64,000 bases of DNA from Stenogyne calaminthoides (Eukaryota > Streptophyta > Magnoliopsida > Lamiales > Lamiaceae), in NCBI GenBank assembly GCA_037126765.1, contig JBBCBC010000024.1:20309554-20373553 (forward strand), read 5' to 3'. Both the position numbers and the translations under genes were made by a program. The notes beneath the pieces are model-generated. The model was not told the DNA's origin. It saw nothing but the letters and a program-made list of their open reading frames with translations, and did not search any database. Below, one piece after another: positions 44,057-55,504 of the stretch (position 1 is the first letter of the stretch; each line of letters starts with the position of its first letter).

Positions 44057-44319
44057 ACTGGTATCAGAGCTTCAGTTTCGAGCTCTGTCTTTTAAATTGT
44101 TATTTAAATTATGTTGGCCATTAAATTGAAAATTGGATAGTAGAATTGCTAGATCTGTTTTGCAGATATCTAATTGTCATGGTATTTAATGTGTTTAATT
44201 ATCTCTTGCGTATGAATGATTTTTTTTTTAATTCGACTCGTTCAAATTTGTTTTTCCCGTGAGAAAATCCACGAGTAGAATAGGCTATTTGATTTGTTCA
44301 ATGTAATAGACTAGTCTAG
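44057..44319 (+). other. Copia C4 PBS and start of leader
   Basis: ACTGGTATCAGAGC directly after the LTR (TGGTATCAGAGC at 44059-44070) is the initiator tRNA-Met site. The following AT-rich leader matches the C1 leader (16544 back to about 16365) up to AGACTAGTCTAG, where the Tat segment begins. C4 gag is found again at 55505. Confidence 0.8.
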
Positions 44320-45499
44320 CCGTCAGCCCTCCGCAGCGATCATGGCCTCCAGGAAAAAGTCGGTGCTGGGCCAAATGAAGCACGTGGTGGCCGCTGATGC
44401 CCCTCCCCCGAGCTTGACTCCGACCGGCCCCTCTGCCGGTGACAAGGGAAAGAGGAAGCACAAAGAGCCAGCTCCTGAGCCCGCTCGAAAAAGGGCGAGG
44501 GACGAGACCAGCCAAGAGACCGGGAGGTCGCAACCCCGCCCATCCTCGCAGCCTGCCTCCGCTCCTCGAGGAGATCGGCTCCCGGAGAATGACTTCTGGT
44601 TAGGTTGGGACGCCGACCGTGTCAACGAGTAAGTTCTTGACTGTGTGAATCTTTTTTTTATTCTTCCCCCGCTTAATCGACTCCAGAATTTCTTTTGCAG
44701 CCAAGGAGCTCACCCCGCACAAGTTTGGCCCCGAGGCCCTGAGCTTTCTGAGGTCGGGTCATATCGTCTCGGCCGGGATCCCCGAAAGTTGGCCCGCCTA
44801 TCTCCGGAGGGGTCTGCAGAACCTGACCTGGGGGTGGACAGGCAACTTGTACTCGGCCCTTGCCCATTCTCAGAAGGAGGTCTTCTATCTGGAGAAGACT
44901 AGTGCTCAGCTGGAGGCTGAGTTGGAGGGGCTAAAGAAGTCGCAGGCTAGGGTCGCTGATCAGGCAAAGATGCTGGTCTCTGCAGCCGATGCTCAGAAGA
45001 AACTGGAGTCCTCCAACTCGAGCTACTCAAGCGGCTTTCTGACTCCGAGGGGCGCATGGCGGAGGTCGAGGGCGAGTTGAGGGCCGAGAAGGCTAATGTG
45101 ACCCGACTAGAGGGTTAACTGGCAGAGGCCGGGAGGGTGCTGGCCGCCAGGGGGGACGACTTCAAGAGGATCGAGGAGCTCAACGCCAACTTCGCGTACG
45201 TGATGGCCTATGTTGGGGCCATTCGGGTCTTTCACAGGGCAAATCCGGCTGGCGACCTCGCCCCTTTTGTTGCCGAGTTGTCTGATTACGTCCGCGACTA
45301 CCCTCCTGCCCCCACCCTCCTTCTGCAGATTAAGGATTTGGAAGACATGGGCGTCGACCTTTCCTTTTTTGCTAATCCAAGTCGGATCGTGCGCCCCGTC
45401 CCCGAGCCGGGGTCAGAATCGGCCCCCGAGGTCCCTTTGCTGGAGGTCGCGGAGGGGAACGTCCAGGAGAGGCCGGGCGGCAGTTCTCTAGGGCCCTAA
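44320..45499 (+). pseudogene. Tat antisense aORF, left copy (last two exons)
   Basis: The gene starts abruptly inside exon C at the join with C4 sequence. Exon C (to 44628) is basic and proline-rich (KGKRKHKEPAPEPARKRARD), ending ...DRVN. A canonical intron GTAAGT...TTTTGCAG spans 44629-44700. Exon D encodes PEALSFLRSGHIV, a coiled-coil (LEKTSAQLEAELEGLKKS) and ends near RPVPEPGSES...VGP-like at 45499. Compared with the right copy it has one extra base at the start of exon D, a 45-base deletion near 44838, and an in-frame stop near 45116. It is a non-functional copy of a multi-exon gene. Confidence 0.75.
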
Positions 45500-45599
45500 G
45501 TGGCGGTACTTTTTGAAGATCCTATCTTGCTGCACCCCCTTTTCTTGTTTTGGTGTATCGGCCTTCGGGCTTGTTTCCCTGTATCCGCCTTTGGGCCCC

Positions 45600-45850
45600 A
45601 TTATGAATATTAATGAAATTTCCTTTTCTCATTCCTTTAATGTGTTGACTTGATTTTCTTATGCGACTTGATTTTTATTTGTCCTTGTCGGCTTATCGTT
45701 AGTGCGACTTTATATTTGGACTTTATCTTTTGGCCGTCTTACAAAGTCGGGGGAGGTCGCCCCTCAAGGGGTGTCGATCCTTCCCTCGGTGTGTCAAAAG
45801 TCGTACCTTGGGTAATTTATGTTTTCTTTACACAATCCTTTTGAGTTTTA
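45600..45850 (+). other. aORF downstream region, block shared with LARD
   Basis: It contains the plant 3'-end-like stretch GTGTATCGGCC...AATATTAATGAAATTT (about 45555-45620) and the conserved block CTTACAAAGTCGGGGGAGG...TCAAAAGTCGTACC. A small hairpin CGCCCCT-CA-AGGGGTG lies at 45759-45773. It separates the antisense gene from the end of pol. Confidence 0.55.
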
Positions 45851-45917
45851 CACAAGAATTTTGAGAGGAAGAAAAAGACATTATTATTGATAAATAATAG
45901 ATTACAAGGGTGTAAAC

Positions 45918-47039
45918 TTATTGATAATATTTCCTCAAATGTGTTGCGTTCCACGGGTATTGAGCCTTGGTGCCATCTGGTCGCTCGAACTCGTAGGCTC
46001 CATTAGGCAGGATTTTTGAGATCTTGAATGGGCCCTCCCAGTTTAGGCCGAGGGCTCCTTTCGATTTGCCAAGTACCTTCTTAAGCACCAAGTCTCCCTC
46101 TTTGAAGCGTCGGAGTCGTACTTTGGAGTTATAGTACTTCTCCGACCTTTGCTTGTGCCTTGTGTTTATCATGTTGGCCTCCAGCCGACTTTCTTCGAGC
46201 AGGTCGAGGTTTCTGGTCAAGGACTCCTTGTTTTAGTTGAAGGCGACCTGACTCGTGTGAAGAATGGGGAATTCAACCTCCACGGGTACAACCGCCTCGG
46301 TCCCGAAGGCTAGTGAGTAGGGGGTTTCTCCTGTTGAGTTTCTGCATGTTGTTCTGTAGGCCCACAAAACATCCGGGGCTCGTTAGCCCATTTCCCCTTG
46401 CCTCCCTCAATCTTGGCTTTGAGGGTGTGTTTAATGATCTTGTTCACGACCTCAACCTGGCCGTTCGACTGCGGGTGGTATGGAGTCGAGAAGAGTTTTG
46501 TGATCTTCCATTTCTTGAAGAATGCTTCGATTTTGAGGCCGTCGAACTGTTTACCATTGTCTGATATGATTGCTTGTGGTAAACCAAATCTACAGATGAT
46601 ATTATGCCATATAAACTTGATGACCTGGTTTTGATCTATGGTCACTAGTGCCTCAGCTTCGGCCCACTTTGTGAAGTAATCTACCGCCACCAGGGCGTAT
46701 TTGATCGAACCCGACGTTATTGGGAGTGGGCCAATAATATCTATCCCCCACGCTTGTGAGCTCTTCTGGGGCACTTTTGATGGAAGGAGCATAGATTTGG
46801 CACTTATGACATTTCCGGGCGAAGATGATGGCGTCGGCCCTTACTGTGGGCTAAAAATATCCTTGTCTTGTGGTCTTGTGGGCCAGCGATTCACCCCCGG
46901 TGTGGTTTCCGCATGCCCCTTCGTGTATTTCGTGCAGGATCACCTGCCCTTGTTCAGGTGTGATGCAACGGAGTAGGGGAATGCTGAAACTACGCTTGTG
47001 TAGCTCATTTTGGATCATCGTGTATCTTGCGGCTCGCAA
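45918..47039 (-). pseudogene. Tat integrase
   Basis: Three minus-strand pieces in order. 47039-46851 has the zinc-binding H-H-C-C-like region (ILHEIHEGACGNHTGGESLAHK). 46792-46310 has the core with WGIDIIGPL (Asp), ISDNGKQFD (Asp) and YHPQSNGQVEVVNK (Glu). 46220-45918 has the C-terminal part with FKEGDLVLKKVL and WEGPFKI. Frame changes lie between the pieces and near 46310. The three catalytic acids are present. It is typical of gypsy integrase. Confidence 0.82.
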
Positions 47040-47874
47040 TTGCAGCTACCGAGCCTGGATCCTGTCTGTTGGCAGACCTGTTGTCAAGTATTCGATGATG
47101 GATGCATCCAGTTTGATGTTGGGGGATGGTCGCGACTATCGCGTGTGCGGTGGATGGGTGGGATAATGTCGTGATGGTGACATCTTTCATCTCTGGTGAT
47201 CCCTCGGAAGTCGCTAGTCGTGCTAACGCATCAGCTCGCGAGTTTTGCTCTCTCGGGATTAGATTGACATGAATTTGGTCGAACATCTGACACAGTATTT
47301 TCACAACCTCTTGGTAGGCTGTCGACCTGTCGTCTCTTGCCTCATATTCTCCCGAGACCTGGTAGGCCACAAGTGGGGAATCCGTACGGACTTTCAGTCT
47401 TTTGACACCCATAGTCGTCGACATTTCTAGGCCGCTAATGAGCGCTTTGTATTCAGCCTCATTGTTGGTTGCGGGAAAATCGAAGGTGATGGCATTCTGG
47501 AACGACGTTCCTTCTGGGCTTGTTAAAACCAAGCCGGCCCCCGATTTGTGGGAGGTCGCCGACCCGTCCACGTACAGTTCCCATGGTGGGCTGTCTGAAT
47601 CTTCTACCCCTGGTGAGAAAGTGAGTTCCACGATAAAATCGGCTAGAGCCTGGGCTTTGATGGCAGGTCGGGGTGCATAAGTTACTCCGTATTGTCCAAC
47701 CTCGATTGTCCATTTGAGACATCGACCCGACGTGTCTGGCCGATGCAATACGTTCCTCAGGGGCGTGGAAGTAAGGACTTCGACTTGATGGTCGAAAAAG
47801 TATGGCCTTAGTATCCTTACGCTAATGACTAGCGCGTATGCCAGTTTTTCCAGTGCTGGATATCGCTGCTCCAT
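47005..47874 (-). pseudogene. Tat RNase H and second RNase H domain
   Basis: One open frame of 289 codons. It begins with the end of the regular RNase H (YPALEKLAYALVISVRILRPYF, NVLHRPDTSGR). After a linker it has a second, complete-looking RNase H: LYVDGSATSHKSGAGLV (Asp), NNEAEYKALISGLE (Glu), VRTDSPLVAYQVSGE (Asp) and ADALARLAT (Asp). Two successive RNase H domains before integrase are the hallmark of the Tat lineage. Confidence 0.85.
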
Positions 47875-47944
47875 CTCGTTCAGTGTCTGCTGACGAAGTA
47901 AATTGGTAATTCATTCATGTCTTCTACTCGAACGAGGACTGCAC

Positions 47945-49570
47945 TTAGAGCCGTTTTGGAGGCTGCGAGGTATAGGAAAAGCTTTTTTCCCCCTGAACTG
48001 GTTTCGACAGAATGCTTACATCTGCCAAGTAGGCTTTGATTTTGTCAAAAGCTTTTTTTCTTTCGTGTGTCCATTCGAATTTTGACTTTTTTCGGATGGT
48101 GTCGAACAGTGACTTGCACTTGTCCCCCATTCGGGAGATGAACCGGTTCAAGGCGGCCAGGCATCCCGTGAGTTTCTGTACTTCCTTTACATTTCGAGGT
48201 GCCCCCATGTCCAATATGGCTTTGACTTTGGTGGGATTCGTCTCTATTCCTAGCTTGCTTACAACGTGTCCCAAGAATTTTCCCGACTCGACCCCGAAAT
48301 TTCATTTTTTGGGGTTTAGTCGCATGTTGAATTTTCTTAGGATGTCGAAAGTTTACTCTAGGTACGTCAGGTGGTCTTCAGACCTCAGGCTCTTGACGAC
48401 TATGTCGTCTACGTAAACCTCCACTGACTTGCCGATGAGGTCGGTGAACATGTGGTTGACCAATCTTTGATATGTTGCCCCTGCGTTCTTTAAACCGAAA
48501 GACATTCTTTTCCAGCAGTAGACGTTCTTCTCCATCAGGAAAGAGGTATGTTGCCGGTCTGGCTCGTGCATAGCTATCTGATGATAACCGGTGAAGGCGT
48601 CCATAAATGAAATCATTTCGTGGCCCGCCGTATTATCTATCAGGTGATCGATGTGGGGCATAGGGAAGAAATCTTTAGGGCAAGTAATATTGAGGTCGGT
48701 GAAGTCGATACACAGTTGCCAAGTTCCGTTTGATTTCTTTACCAGTACGGCATTAGCTACCCATTGGGGCTGGTCGGCCTGTGTGATCATGTTGTTGTCC
48801 AACAATTTTTTCACTTCTTCGGCCAACGCCGCATATTTTTCTGGGCTGAATTTCCGTCTTTTTTGGGCTATCGGCTTCCGAATCGGATCTATCCGCAATT
48901 TATGACATGCGACTTTTGGGTCGATGCCTACCATGTCTTTGTGTGACCATGCAAAGACATCCAAGTTCTTTTTGAGAAAGTCGATGACTTCCCCCTTCAG
49001 GTCGTCCAGTATCTTGGAGCTTATGATTACTTCAAGATCTGGTCGGGCTGGGTCTATCTTCACTTTCTCGAGATGTTCCCCCGGGATGGCCCTTGCAGTA
49101 TTTTGCCATGGGTCATCAATCTCTGCTTCGAGTAGGAATTCTTCTGGTTCGGGCCCCATCCTTGGATCGAGATCGTCGCGACTTCTTTTCTTGCTCGTCT
49201 TGTTATTTAAGGCTTCACATTGTTTTTTACTATCTATTACAAGTATTTGTTTGCTAGATACCAGTGCGGAATTTAAAAGAGACGAGAAATAAATCAAACA
49301 ACCCCTTGCATCAACTTGGTCACCTTTGACGGTGCCGACCAGCCCACTCTTGGTGGGAAACTTTACACAGAAATAAATAGTTGAGGACGCAGCCTCGAAT
49401 TCGTGTTCAAAAGGCCTCCCGAGGAACCCATTATAGGAGCTCGGGAGGTCGACAACTAGAAAATCTAAAAGCCTAGTGGCCCTAACTTCTTCATTCAAAG
49501 TGGAAACTAACTCCACAGCTAGACGAATCATTCCCATCGGCTTCACGGTTGCATCTCCAAAGCCTTTCAC
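47945..49570 (-). pseudogene. Tat reverse transcriptase with protease tail
   Basis: 49570-48353 is a 405-codon open frame: protease end (DFLVVDLPSSYNGFLGRP), then a long linker and RT with WVANAVLVKKSNGTWQLCID, ITCPKDFFPMPHID, SFMDAFTGYHQIAM (first Asp), SFGLKNAGATYQRLVN and the active site VYVDDIVVKS. A short break (48352-48306) precedes the thumb/connection region (48305-47945, GCLAALNRFISR and FEWTHERKKAFDKIK). Catalytic residues are present. Confidence 0.85.
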
Positions 49571-50049
49571 GACGTGGTCGCACGGGTGATGTATGCGTCA
49601 TAGTCCCCGAGCTAGTCCAAGGTTTTCTTGAAAAGGATGTTGCAGAAGGCTCCCCCGTCCACTACCAATCGGCATACGGTCGTGCCCATGATATTAGCTT
49701 TGATTACCAGAGGGTCGATGTTTGGATAGACTATTCCAGCCTTGTCCCTTTCGCCAAACTCTATCGTGCTCATTTCTTCTCCTACCGTGAAGACGGGTAA
49801 CACCATCTTTCTGGCATTCTCTATTTCCCTTATCTCCGCCTTCATTAGTCTTTTAGACAAGCCGGTTGCGGAAAGTCCCCCAACTATCCCGAGTGGGGAT
49901 AGTGTGCGTATGATGCGACCTCTAGCGCCCTCCGGCATGGGTGGCACTGGTCGTTCCACCTGGCCGACGTCCTCCGGAGCAGGTTCGGCCTGCTGGGGTT
50001 GGTTTGCCTGCTGGCGACCTTTCTGGGTGTGATCTTGATTCCTCTGAGG
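49571..50049 (-). pseudogene. Tat protease
   Basis: Open at 49959-49612. It contains VCRLVVDGGAFCNILF, the active-site region. Tat proteases read D-G/N-G-S here; this copy has D-G-G-A. The upstream sequence (RTLSPLGIVGG, MKAEIREIEN) is also of Tat type. Confidence 0.7.
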
Positions 50050-51275
50050 TCACTTGACAAATTCATCCAGCAGCCCGTCTTCGTACAGTCTCCAAAGCTG
50101 GGGGAGTAGGTCTTTGCATTCGCTTGTGTAATGGCCAGTCTGTTCGTGGAAGTGGCAGTACTTGTTGGGGTTTGCCTTACCCTTATTCTTGATAGGTCGA
50201 GGCGGGAGGAGCATCTCTCGGTCTCTGATTTGGTTGTAGACATGCCCAGGTTTCATACCTAGTACTTCCATCAGTTTCACTGGGATGTTTTCCTCGAAAG
50301 GCTTGAAGCTACCCGGTGCTTTGTAATGACCCCCAGTTTTCTTGGAGCTCTTCTTTGAGTCTGCGACCTCTCAGTCATTGGAGAGCCTAGATTCTAGGAG
50401 CTCTGATGCGTGAATAATGTCGCTAGCTCGCCTTTGGAAGTCGTTATAGCTGACCGGATATTCGGTGGTCATTTGTCTCCATAACTTGGTTCCCTTTTTT
50501 AGGCAGGCGACAGCCCGTACCTTGGCCTCGTCCCTGATTGGATCCCCTTTGAGTATGAGTTTGTCGATCATTTCGATGTAGGACCGATCAGACTCATAGT
50601 CTGCTTGTTCGGTGTTCATCAGTTGCTGCTTGGTAGCAGGTCGTGGTGCCAAGGCCGTAAAATGAGTTAGGAATAATTTGGGGAGCTGCTCGAATGTATC
50701 CACCGAGAAGGGTGGTAGCGAAGTGAACCAATGATGTGCCTGGTCGCTCAGGGTCAGGGAAAATAGCTGGCACTTGGTAGCATCCGTCGCTCCCATGGAG
50801 GCCATGTAAGAGTTGTACTTGGCTATGTGGACCCTTGGGTCTGTGTTCCCACTATAGCGGTCTAGAGCCGCTGTGTTGATTTTCCGTTGAGTGGGTGCCA
50901 AAGTGATCATGGTCCCCGAGGGGAGAGTCGTGGAATGGTGAGATTGTGGTCCGCTCCAGCTGGGCCACTTTGATTCTCTGCCCGCTCAAGAAGTTGCTGG
51001 ACCGTCCTGGCCAGCGCATCGATTTTCACATCGCGATGATCCTTGGGGGGGTAGATCGTTCGTGGATCGCCTTGGTGGATTACCGACCCTCTCGGCAACT
51101 CATCATGGTGCAAGTTTAGGGCCATAATTAGGTCTCGCTCCACCTGGTCATCGTGCAGGGCTGGGAGTGCGCCTCGTCCTCGATGGCTATCGGGGCTTTC
51201 TGGGCCTCTTGCCCTCCAAGTCGATCGAACACGTTGCCCGATCTTGCCGGCTTTTCCAGGAGCCTGCGATTCCAA
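50050..51275 (-). pseudogene. Tat gag
   Basis: Three pieces. 51275-50907 is the N-terminal charged part. 50910-50371 is the capsid domain (YNSYMASMGATDATKCQLFS, LSDQAHHWFTSLPP, FLTHFTALAPRPATKQQLMN), which is retrotransposon gag of the gypsy type. 50280-50050 has a zinc-binding motif YCHFHEQTGHYTSECKDL. Small frameshifts separate the pieces. Gag start is only about 150-200 bases from the divergent right aORF copy. Confidence 0.8.
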
Positions 51276-51892
51276 ATGATGGCGTGCTTTGTCGGATCAT
51301 ACGCCAGTTAGCCTGTGGAGCGCCCTTTTTCGACAAGGGTGTTCTTTCCCTTATAAGTCCCTGGATTGTGTGTCGCTTTCTTGATCGGCTGCTGTTCATC
51401 CCCGTCATCGAAGGCAATGCGCTTCTTGTGGAGGACGTGCATTTTTATGGGCGACCTCTGACGAGAATGCCGACCAGCCGCCTCTGGGGATGATTGAGGT
51501 TAACGAGCACATGATGGAGGTGGGAATTTGCTTTTCCCTTCACCCGGCAATCTCCCACCTACTGGCGGCTTGGAATCAAAACCTTACCCAGATCACCCGG
51601 ATTGGCTGGAGCTACATAATCTCTTCGATTACCGTTCTGGGGTTGGCTGGGATAAACCGAATGCCGACCCCTGGCGAGGTCGCTTACGTGATGTCGCCAA
51701 TCATTCAAGCCGGTGGCTATAATGTCGTACGACTTCGCAAGGGCAGGGAGCTCGTGAGTGGGATTCCGAACAAAGTTGTCGATTGGCACCGGAAGTGGTG
51801 GTTCGTTGGGGGTGCTTGGAAATTGACGGACCCTTCGAGTACACTGCCCATTTGGGTTCCCACGGATTACGCGCGTTGAGTCGAACATGGTA

Positions 51893-51950
51893 TACCTTTC
51901 TTTTTATACTTCCGAGGTCGTACTGATCTAATTCTCCTTTTCTTTTGCAG
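51893..51950 (+). other. aORF intron 1
   Basis: GTATAC...TTCTTTTGCAG, 58 bases; splicing joins CAT-G to TG-TTT without breaking frame. Confidence 0.55.
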
Positions 51951-52112
51951 TGTTTACGCCCTCGACCGCCGACCTGTTCTGGGACTTCCAAGAGGCTTTA
52001 AAGATCGTCCGCGACACTGCCCCGAGTCTTCGCGACACCTACACCCTTAATTCTGAGCTCGATCGGTTAAAGGCCGGGCTTTATACTTATCCTCACAATT
52101 TGAACATCCCCT

Positions 52113-52185
52113 GTGAGTACCTGTTCTTACGTTTTCGACCTCCCCTTATGCATTTTTTTTTGTGGCTAATATTTTTGGTGCGCAG
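52113..52185 (+). other. aORF intron 2
   Basis: GTGAGT...GGTGCGCAG, 73 bases; splicing joins CCC-T to AT-CCC, giving Pro-Tyr-Pro in frame. Confidence 0.6.
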
Positions 52186-52516
52186 ATCCCGACATTCCCG
52201 TCTACCGCCGTCAGCCCTCCGCAGCGATCATGGCCTCCAGGAAAAACTCAGTGCTGGGCCAAATGAAGCACTTGGTGGCCGCTGATGCCCCTCCCCCGAG
52301 CTTGACTCCGACCGGCCCCTCTGCCGCTGACAAGGGAAAGAGGAAGCACAAAGAGCCAGCTCCTGATCCCGCTCGGAAAAGGATAAGGGACGAGACCAGC
52401 CAAGAGACCGGGAGGTCGCAACCCCACCCATCCTCGCAGCCTGCCTCCGCTCCTCGAGGAGATCGGCTCCCAGAGGATGACTCCTGGTTAGGTTGGGACG
52501 TCGACCGTGTCAACGA

Positions 52517-52583
52517 GTAAGTTCTTGACTGTGTGAATCTTTTTTTTTCCCCCGCTTAATCGACTCCCGAATTTCTTTTGCAG
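52517..52583 (+). other. aORF intron 3
   Basis: GTAAGTTC...TTTCTTTTGCAG, 67 bases; present in both copies (44629-44700 on the left). In-frame splicing in the right copy. Confidence 0.7.
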
Positions 52584-53729
52584 CCCGGAGCTCACCCCAC
52601 AAAAGTTTGGCCCCGAGGCCCTAAGCTTTCTGAGGTCGGGTCATATCGTCCCGGCCGGGATCCCCGAAAGTTGGCCCGCCTATCTCCGGAGGGGTCTGCA
52701 GAACCCCACCCGGGGGTGGACGCAATCGGACCACAGCAATGCTCGTCGGCAGAAGGCGATGGGTAACTTGTACTCGGCCCTTGCCCATTCTCAGAAGGAG
52801 GTCTTCTATCTGGAGAAGACCAGTGCTCAGTTGGAGGCTGAGTTGGAGGGGCTAAAGAAGTAGCAGGCTAGGGTCGCCGATCAGGCCAAGATGCTGGTCT
52901 CTGCGGCCGATGCTCAGAAGAAACTGGAGTCCTCTAACTCCGAGCTGCTCAAGCTGCTTTTTGACTCCGAGGGGCGCATGGCGGAGGTCGAGGGCGAGTT
53001 GAGGGCCGAGAAAGCGAATGTGACCCGGCTAGAGGGCGAACTGGCAGAGGTCGGGAGGGTGCTGGCAGCCAGGGAGGACAACTTCAAGAGGACCAAGGAG
53101 CTCAATGCCAACTTCGTGTATGTGATGGCCTATGGCGGGGCCATCCGGGTCTTTCACAGGGCAAATCCGGCTGGCGACCTCGCCCCTTTTGTTGCCGAGT
53201 TATCTGATTACGTCCGCGATTACCCTCCTGCTCCCACCGTCCTTCTGGAGATTAAGGATTTGGAAGACATGGGCGTCGACCTTTCCTTTTTTGCTAATCC
53301 AAGTCGGATCGTGCGCCCCGTCCCCGAGCCGGAGTCAGAATCGGCTCCCGAGGTCCCTTTGCTGGACGTCGTAGAGGGGAACGTCGAGGAGAGGCCAGGC
53401 GGCAGTTTTGTAGGGCCCTGAGCGGCGGTACTTTTTGAAGATCCTATCTTGCTGCACCCCTTTTTTTGTTTTGGTGTATCGGCCTTCGGGCTTGTTTCCC
53501 TGTATCCGCCTTCGGGCCTCATATGAATATTAATGAAATTTCCCTTTCTCATTCCTTTGATGTGTTGACTTGATTTCCTTATACAACTTGATTTTTATTT
53601 GTCCTTGTCGGCTTATCGTTAGTGCGACTTTATATTTGGACTTTATCTTTTGGTCGTCTTACAAAGTCGGGGGAGGTCGCCCCTCAAGGGGTGTCGATCC
53701 TTCTTTCGGTGTGTCGAAAGTCGTACCAT

Positions 53730-53947
53730 CAGAGAGGGACTTTTCTGATCCTTGCTCCAACTGGTTGAGTAGGATCTCCTGCTTCAGCTGGATTATAGTG
53801 ATAGATGATGATCGGTCATATCTCAAGAATCTCAGTCATTCTATTGCTTATCACTTCCAGATGGTCTCTCATGTCGATAGACCAATCTGCATACTCATCA
53901 ACAGAAAACATGGGTAAATTATGATGCATTCCTGAAGTGTTATCCAT
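53730..53947 (-). pseudogene. Sirevirus S3 gag, N-terminal fragment
   Basis: ATG at 53947 (minus strand) opens MDNTSGMHHNLPMFSVDEYA and DWSIDMRDHLEV. One stop follows (after EILEI), then the sequence meets Tat DNA at 53729/53730. It is the start of gag, 122 bases downstream of the PBS, cut off after about 70 codons. Confidence 0.65.
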
Positions 53948-54082
53948 GCTTGTGACGGTTTTGTAAAGTATGAGTTTTAAAACGGTTTTTCAAGACCAGT
54001 TCAAGTGACCACAAAGGTTCTTCCTCAAGAACCGATGATACTCAAAGCCAGTGGTCGAAAGAACCACTACTCTGATACCACT
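53948..54082 (-). other. Sirevirus S3 leader and tRNA-Met primer binding site
   Basis: The PBS TGGTATCAGAG (54080-54070, minus strand) follows the LTR end ACCTACA after two bases. A 122-base leader leads to gag. Confidence 0.85.
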
Positions 54083-55504
54083 TGTAGGTCCCGAACGGGT
54101 TTTAGTGAGGGTAAAAGTCTAGAGGGGAGGGGTGAATAGACTTCTAAAACTTTTCGTGGATCAGGTGTGATTAGCAAGTATGCCTGATCAGAGTGCGGAT
54201 TGAATCAGTATGGACTGATATTCTACTTACTGATTGCTCGGAGGTAGATCAGTTCGGCGTCTATCAGTTTAACTGATGGTGCAAAAGATTAGTTAACCCG
54301 TGTGAAAACCAGCTTTACTCAACCAAGATTCTGATCAATCTGTTTTAGATCAGATGACGAAAGTGTCAAACTGATCAGTTCAGTAGCTTGATGCTAGTCT
54401 GAACCAGATTCAGAATATGCATGCAGATAAACAAGTAGTGTGCAGATAAGTGTAAAGCAATGTAAAGGCACACAGATTTATAGTGGTTCGGACAACTTGT
54501 CCTACGTCCACTCTTCCCTATCAGCAGGGGAACCAACTAACCAATTGGACTTAGTTTAATGTGTTAGTGCAACACAGTACAACCAACAGATGTTTCATGA
54601 GTTCTCACTCAACCAATCCCAGAAATCAGATCTAGAAACCCTAGACTAAAATCTTGCTATAACAAACTTAACCTAACTTTTGTTTGGAGATAAGATAGAT
54701 TTGTAACGTTCCAACTTGAATACTATCCTATGACCTATGTAGCCTAAAGCTAGAGGATAAGTATTCTATGCTAAGAACAATGGGATGAACACTTAGAAAA
54801 TAATCTTCGATTTAGTGTTCTTTGTGCGGAAATCTTCTAGAGCTTGAGCTTGTGTATAATCTCAGTAACCTTACAATGAAGGTTGATCCCATATTTATAG
54901 GCACGAAATCGAACTAGCCATTGGAGAGCAATTCGAATTTCGATCTACTTTTAGGTAGTTTGCAAGCTTGATTTGACGTGCTCAGAAAGGTCATGCCGTC
55001 TTCGTGCAATTTTGTCCTTTCTAGTTGTTTGGCCTGATGCGCCATATCCTGCATAGTCAGATCCGTACATACGTGTCGAATTCTTAGCGGCTAACAAGTA
55101 CACTGAATCGGAGCCTTGTAAAGCCATCAGTATAGCATTCTTCTGGTCTGATGACAATCGTATGTCTTTGATAAGTAGATATGCTTATCACTTTTCTGAC
55201 TTAGCTATAACTGATCAGTATGCAACTGATCAGTAATCTTGAGTCTTCTGATAAGGTTGACTTATCTTCAACCTATTTACTCTGCTGATGTCCTTTCTTC
55301 AGGTCTTCAATTCTTCGCTTCTGATCTTCGTTTCTGATCTGAATATATACATATTGAGTTCCCCCTCAATATGTGACCTAGTCTAATACATCAGTTGTCT
55401 AACATGTTCAGCTGGTCTCCTAACATCATCAGTCGACTAACAGGTTCAACTGGTCCTATTACAACTGTTTTGAAACTTCCATCAAAACTACAAATTTCCC
55501 AACA
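54083..55504 (-). repeat. Sirevirus S3 5' LTR
   Basis: 1422 bp; on the minus strand TGTTGGGAAATTTGTAG...TTCGGGACCTACA. It is the same family as the S1 LTR, including the TATTGAGGGGGAACTCAATA box. Right of it the C4 copia sequence resumes. Confidence 0.9.

Larger units (their letters stand above)
51420..53421 (+). pseudogene. Tat antisense aORF, right copy, four exons
   Basis: Exon A (from about 51420 to 51892) encodes a conserved-looking domain (HMMEVGICFSLHPAISHLL; GREL...GIPNKVVDWHRKWWFVGG), similar to the putative gypsy-type transposon domain I know from plants. Exon B is 51951-52112, exon C 52186-52516, exon D 52584-53421. All three introns are GT...AG (51893-51950, 52113-52185, 52517-52583), and the joins keep one reading frame. 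Two in-frame stops are present: TGA at 51877 (a CGA-to-TGA type change would explain it) and TAG at 52861, where the left copy has TCG. Exon C is basic; exon D is coiled-coil. Role unknown. Confidence 0.72.
44320..53729 (-). mobile_element. Tat-type gypsy segment without LTRs, flanked by two aORF copies
   Basis: Gag-pol runs on the minus strand from 51275 to 45918. It is of Tat type because pol carries a second RNase H between the normal RNase H and integrase (YVDGSATSHKSGAG...NNEAEYKALI...). On the left is a plus-strand extra gene fragment (44320-45499) in the expected antisense position after pol. On the right is a second, longer copy (about 51420-53421). Neither LTR is present. The left edge joins the C4 leader and the right edge joins S3 gag. 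Confidence 0.82.

Noticed and set aside
44323..44625. Minus-strand frames of 67-100 codons opposite aORF exon C
   Set aside because: Shadow of the plus-strand exon; the plus strand has phase-consistent introns.
54951..55157. 68-codon minus-strand frame in the S3 LTR
   Set aside because: It lies wholly inside an LTR and is not conserved in the S1 LTR.
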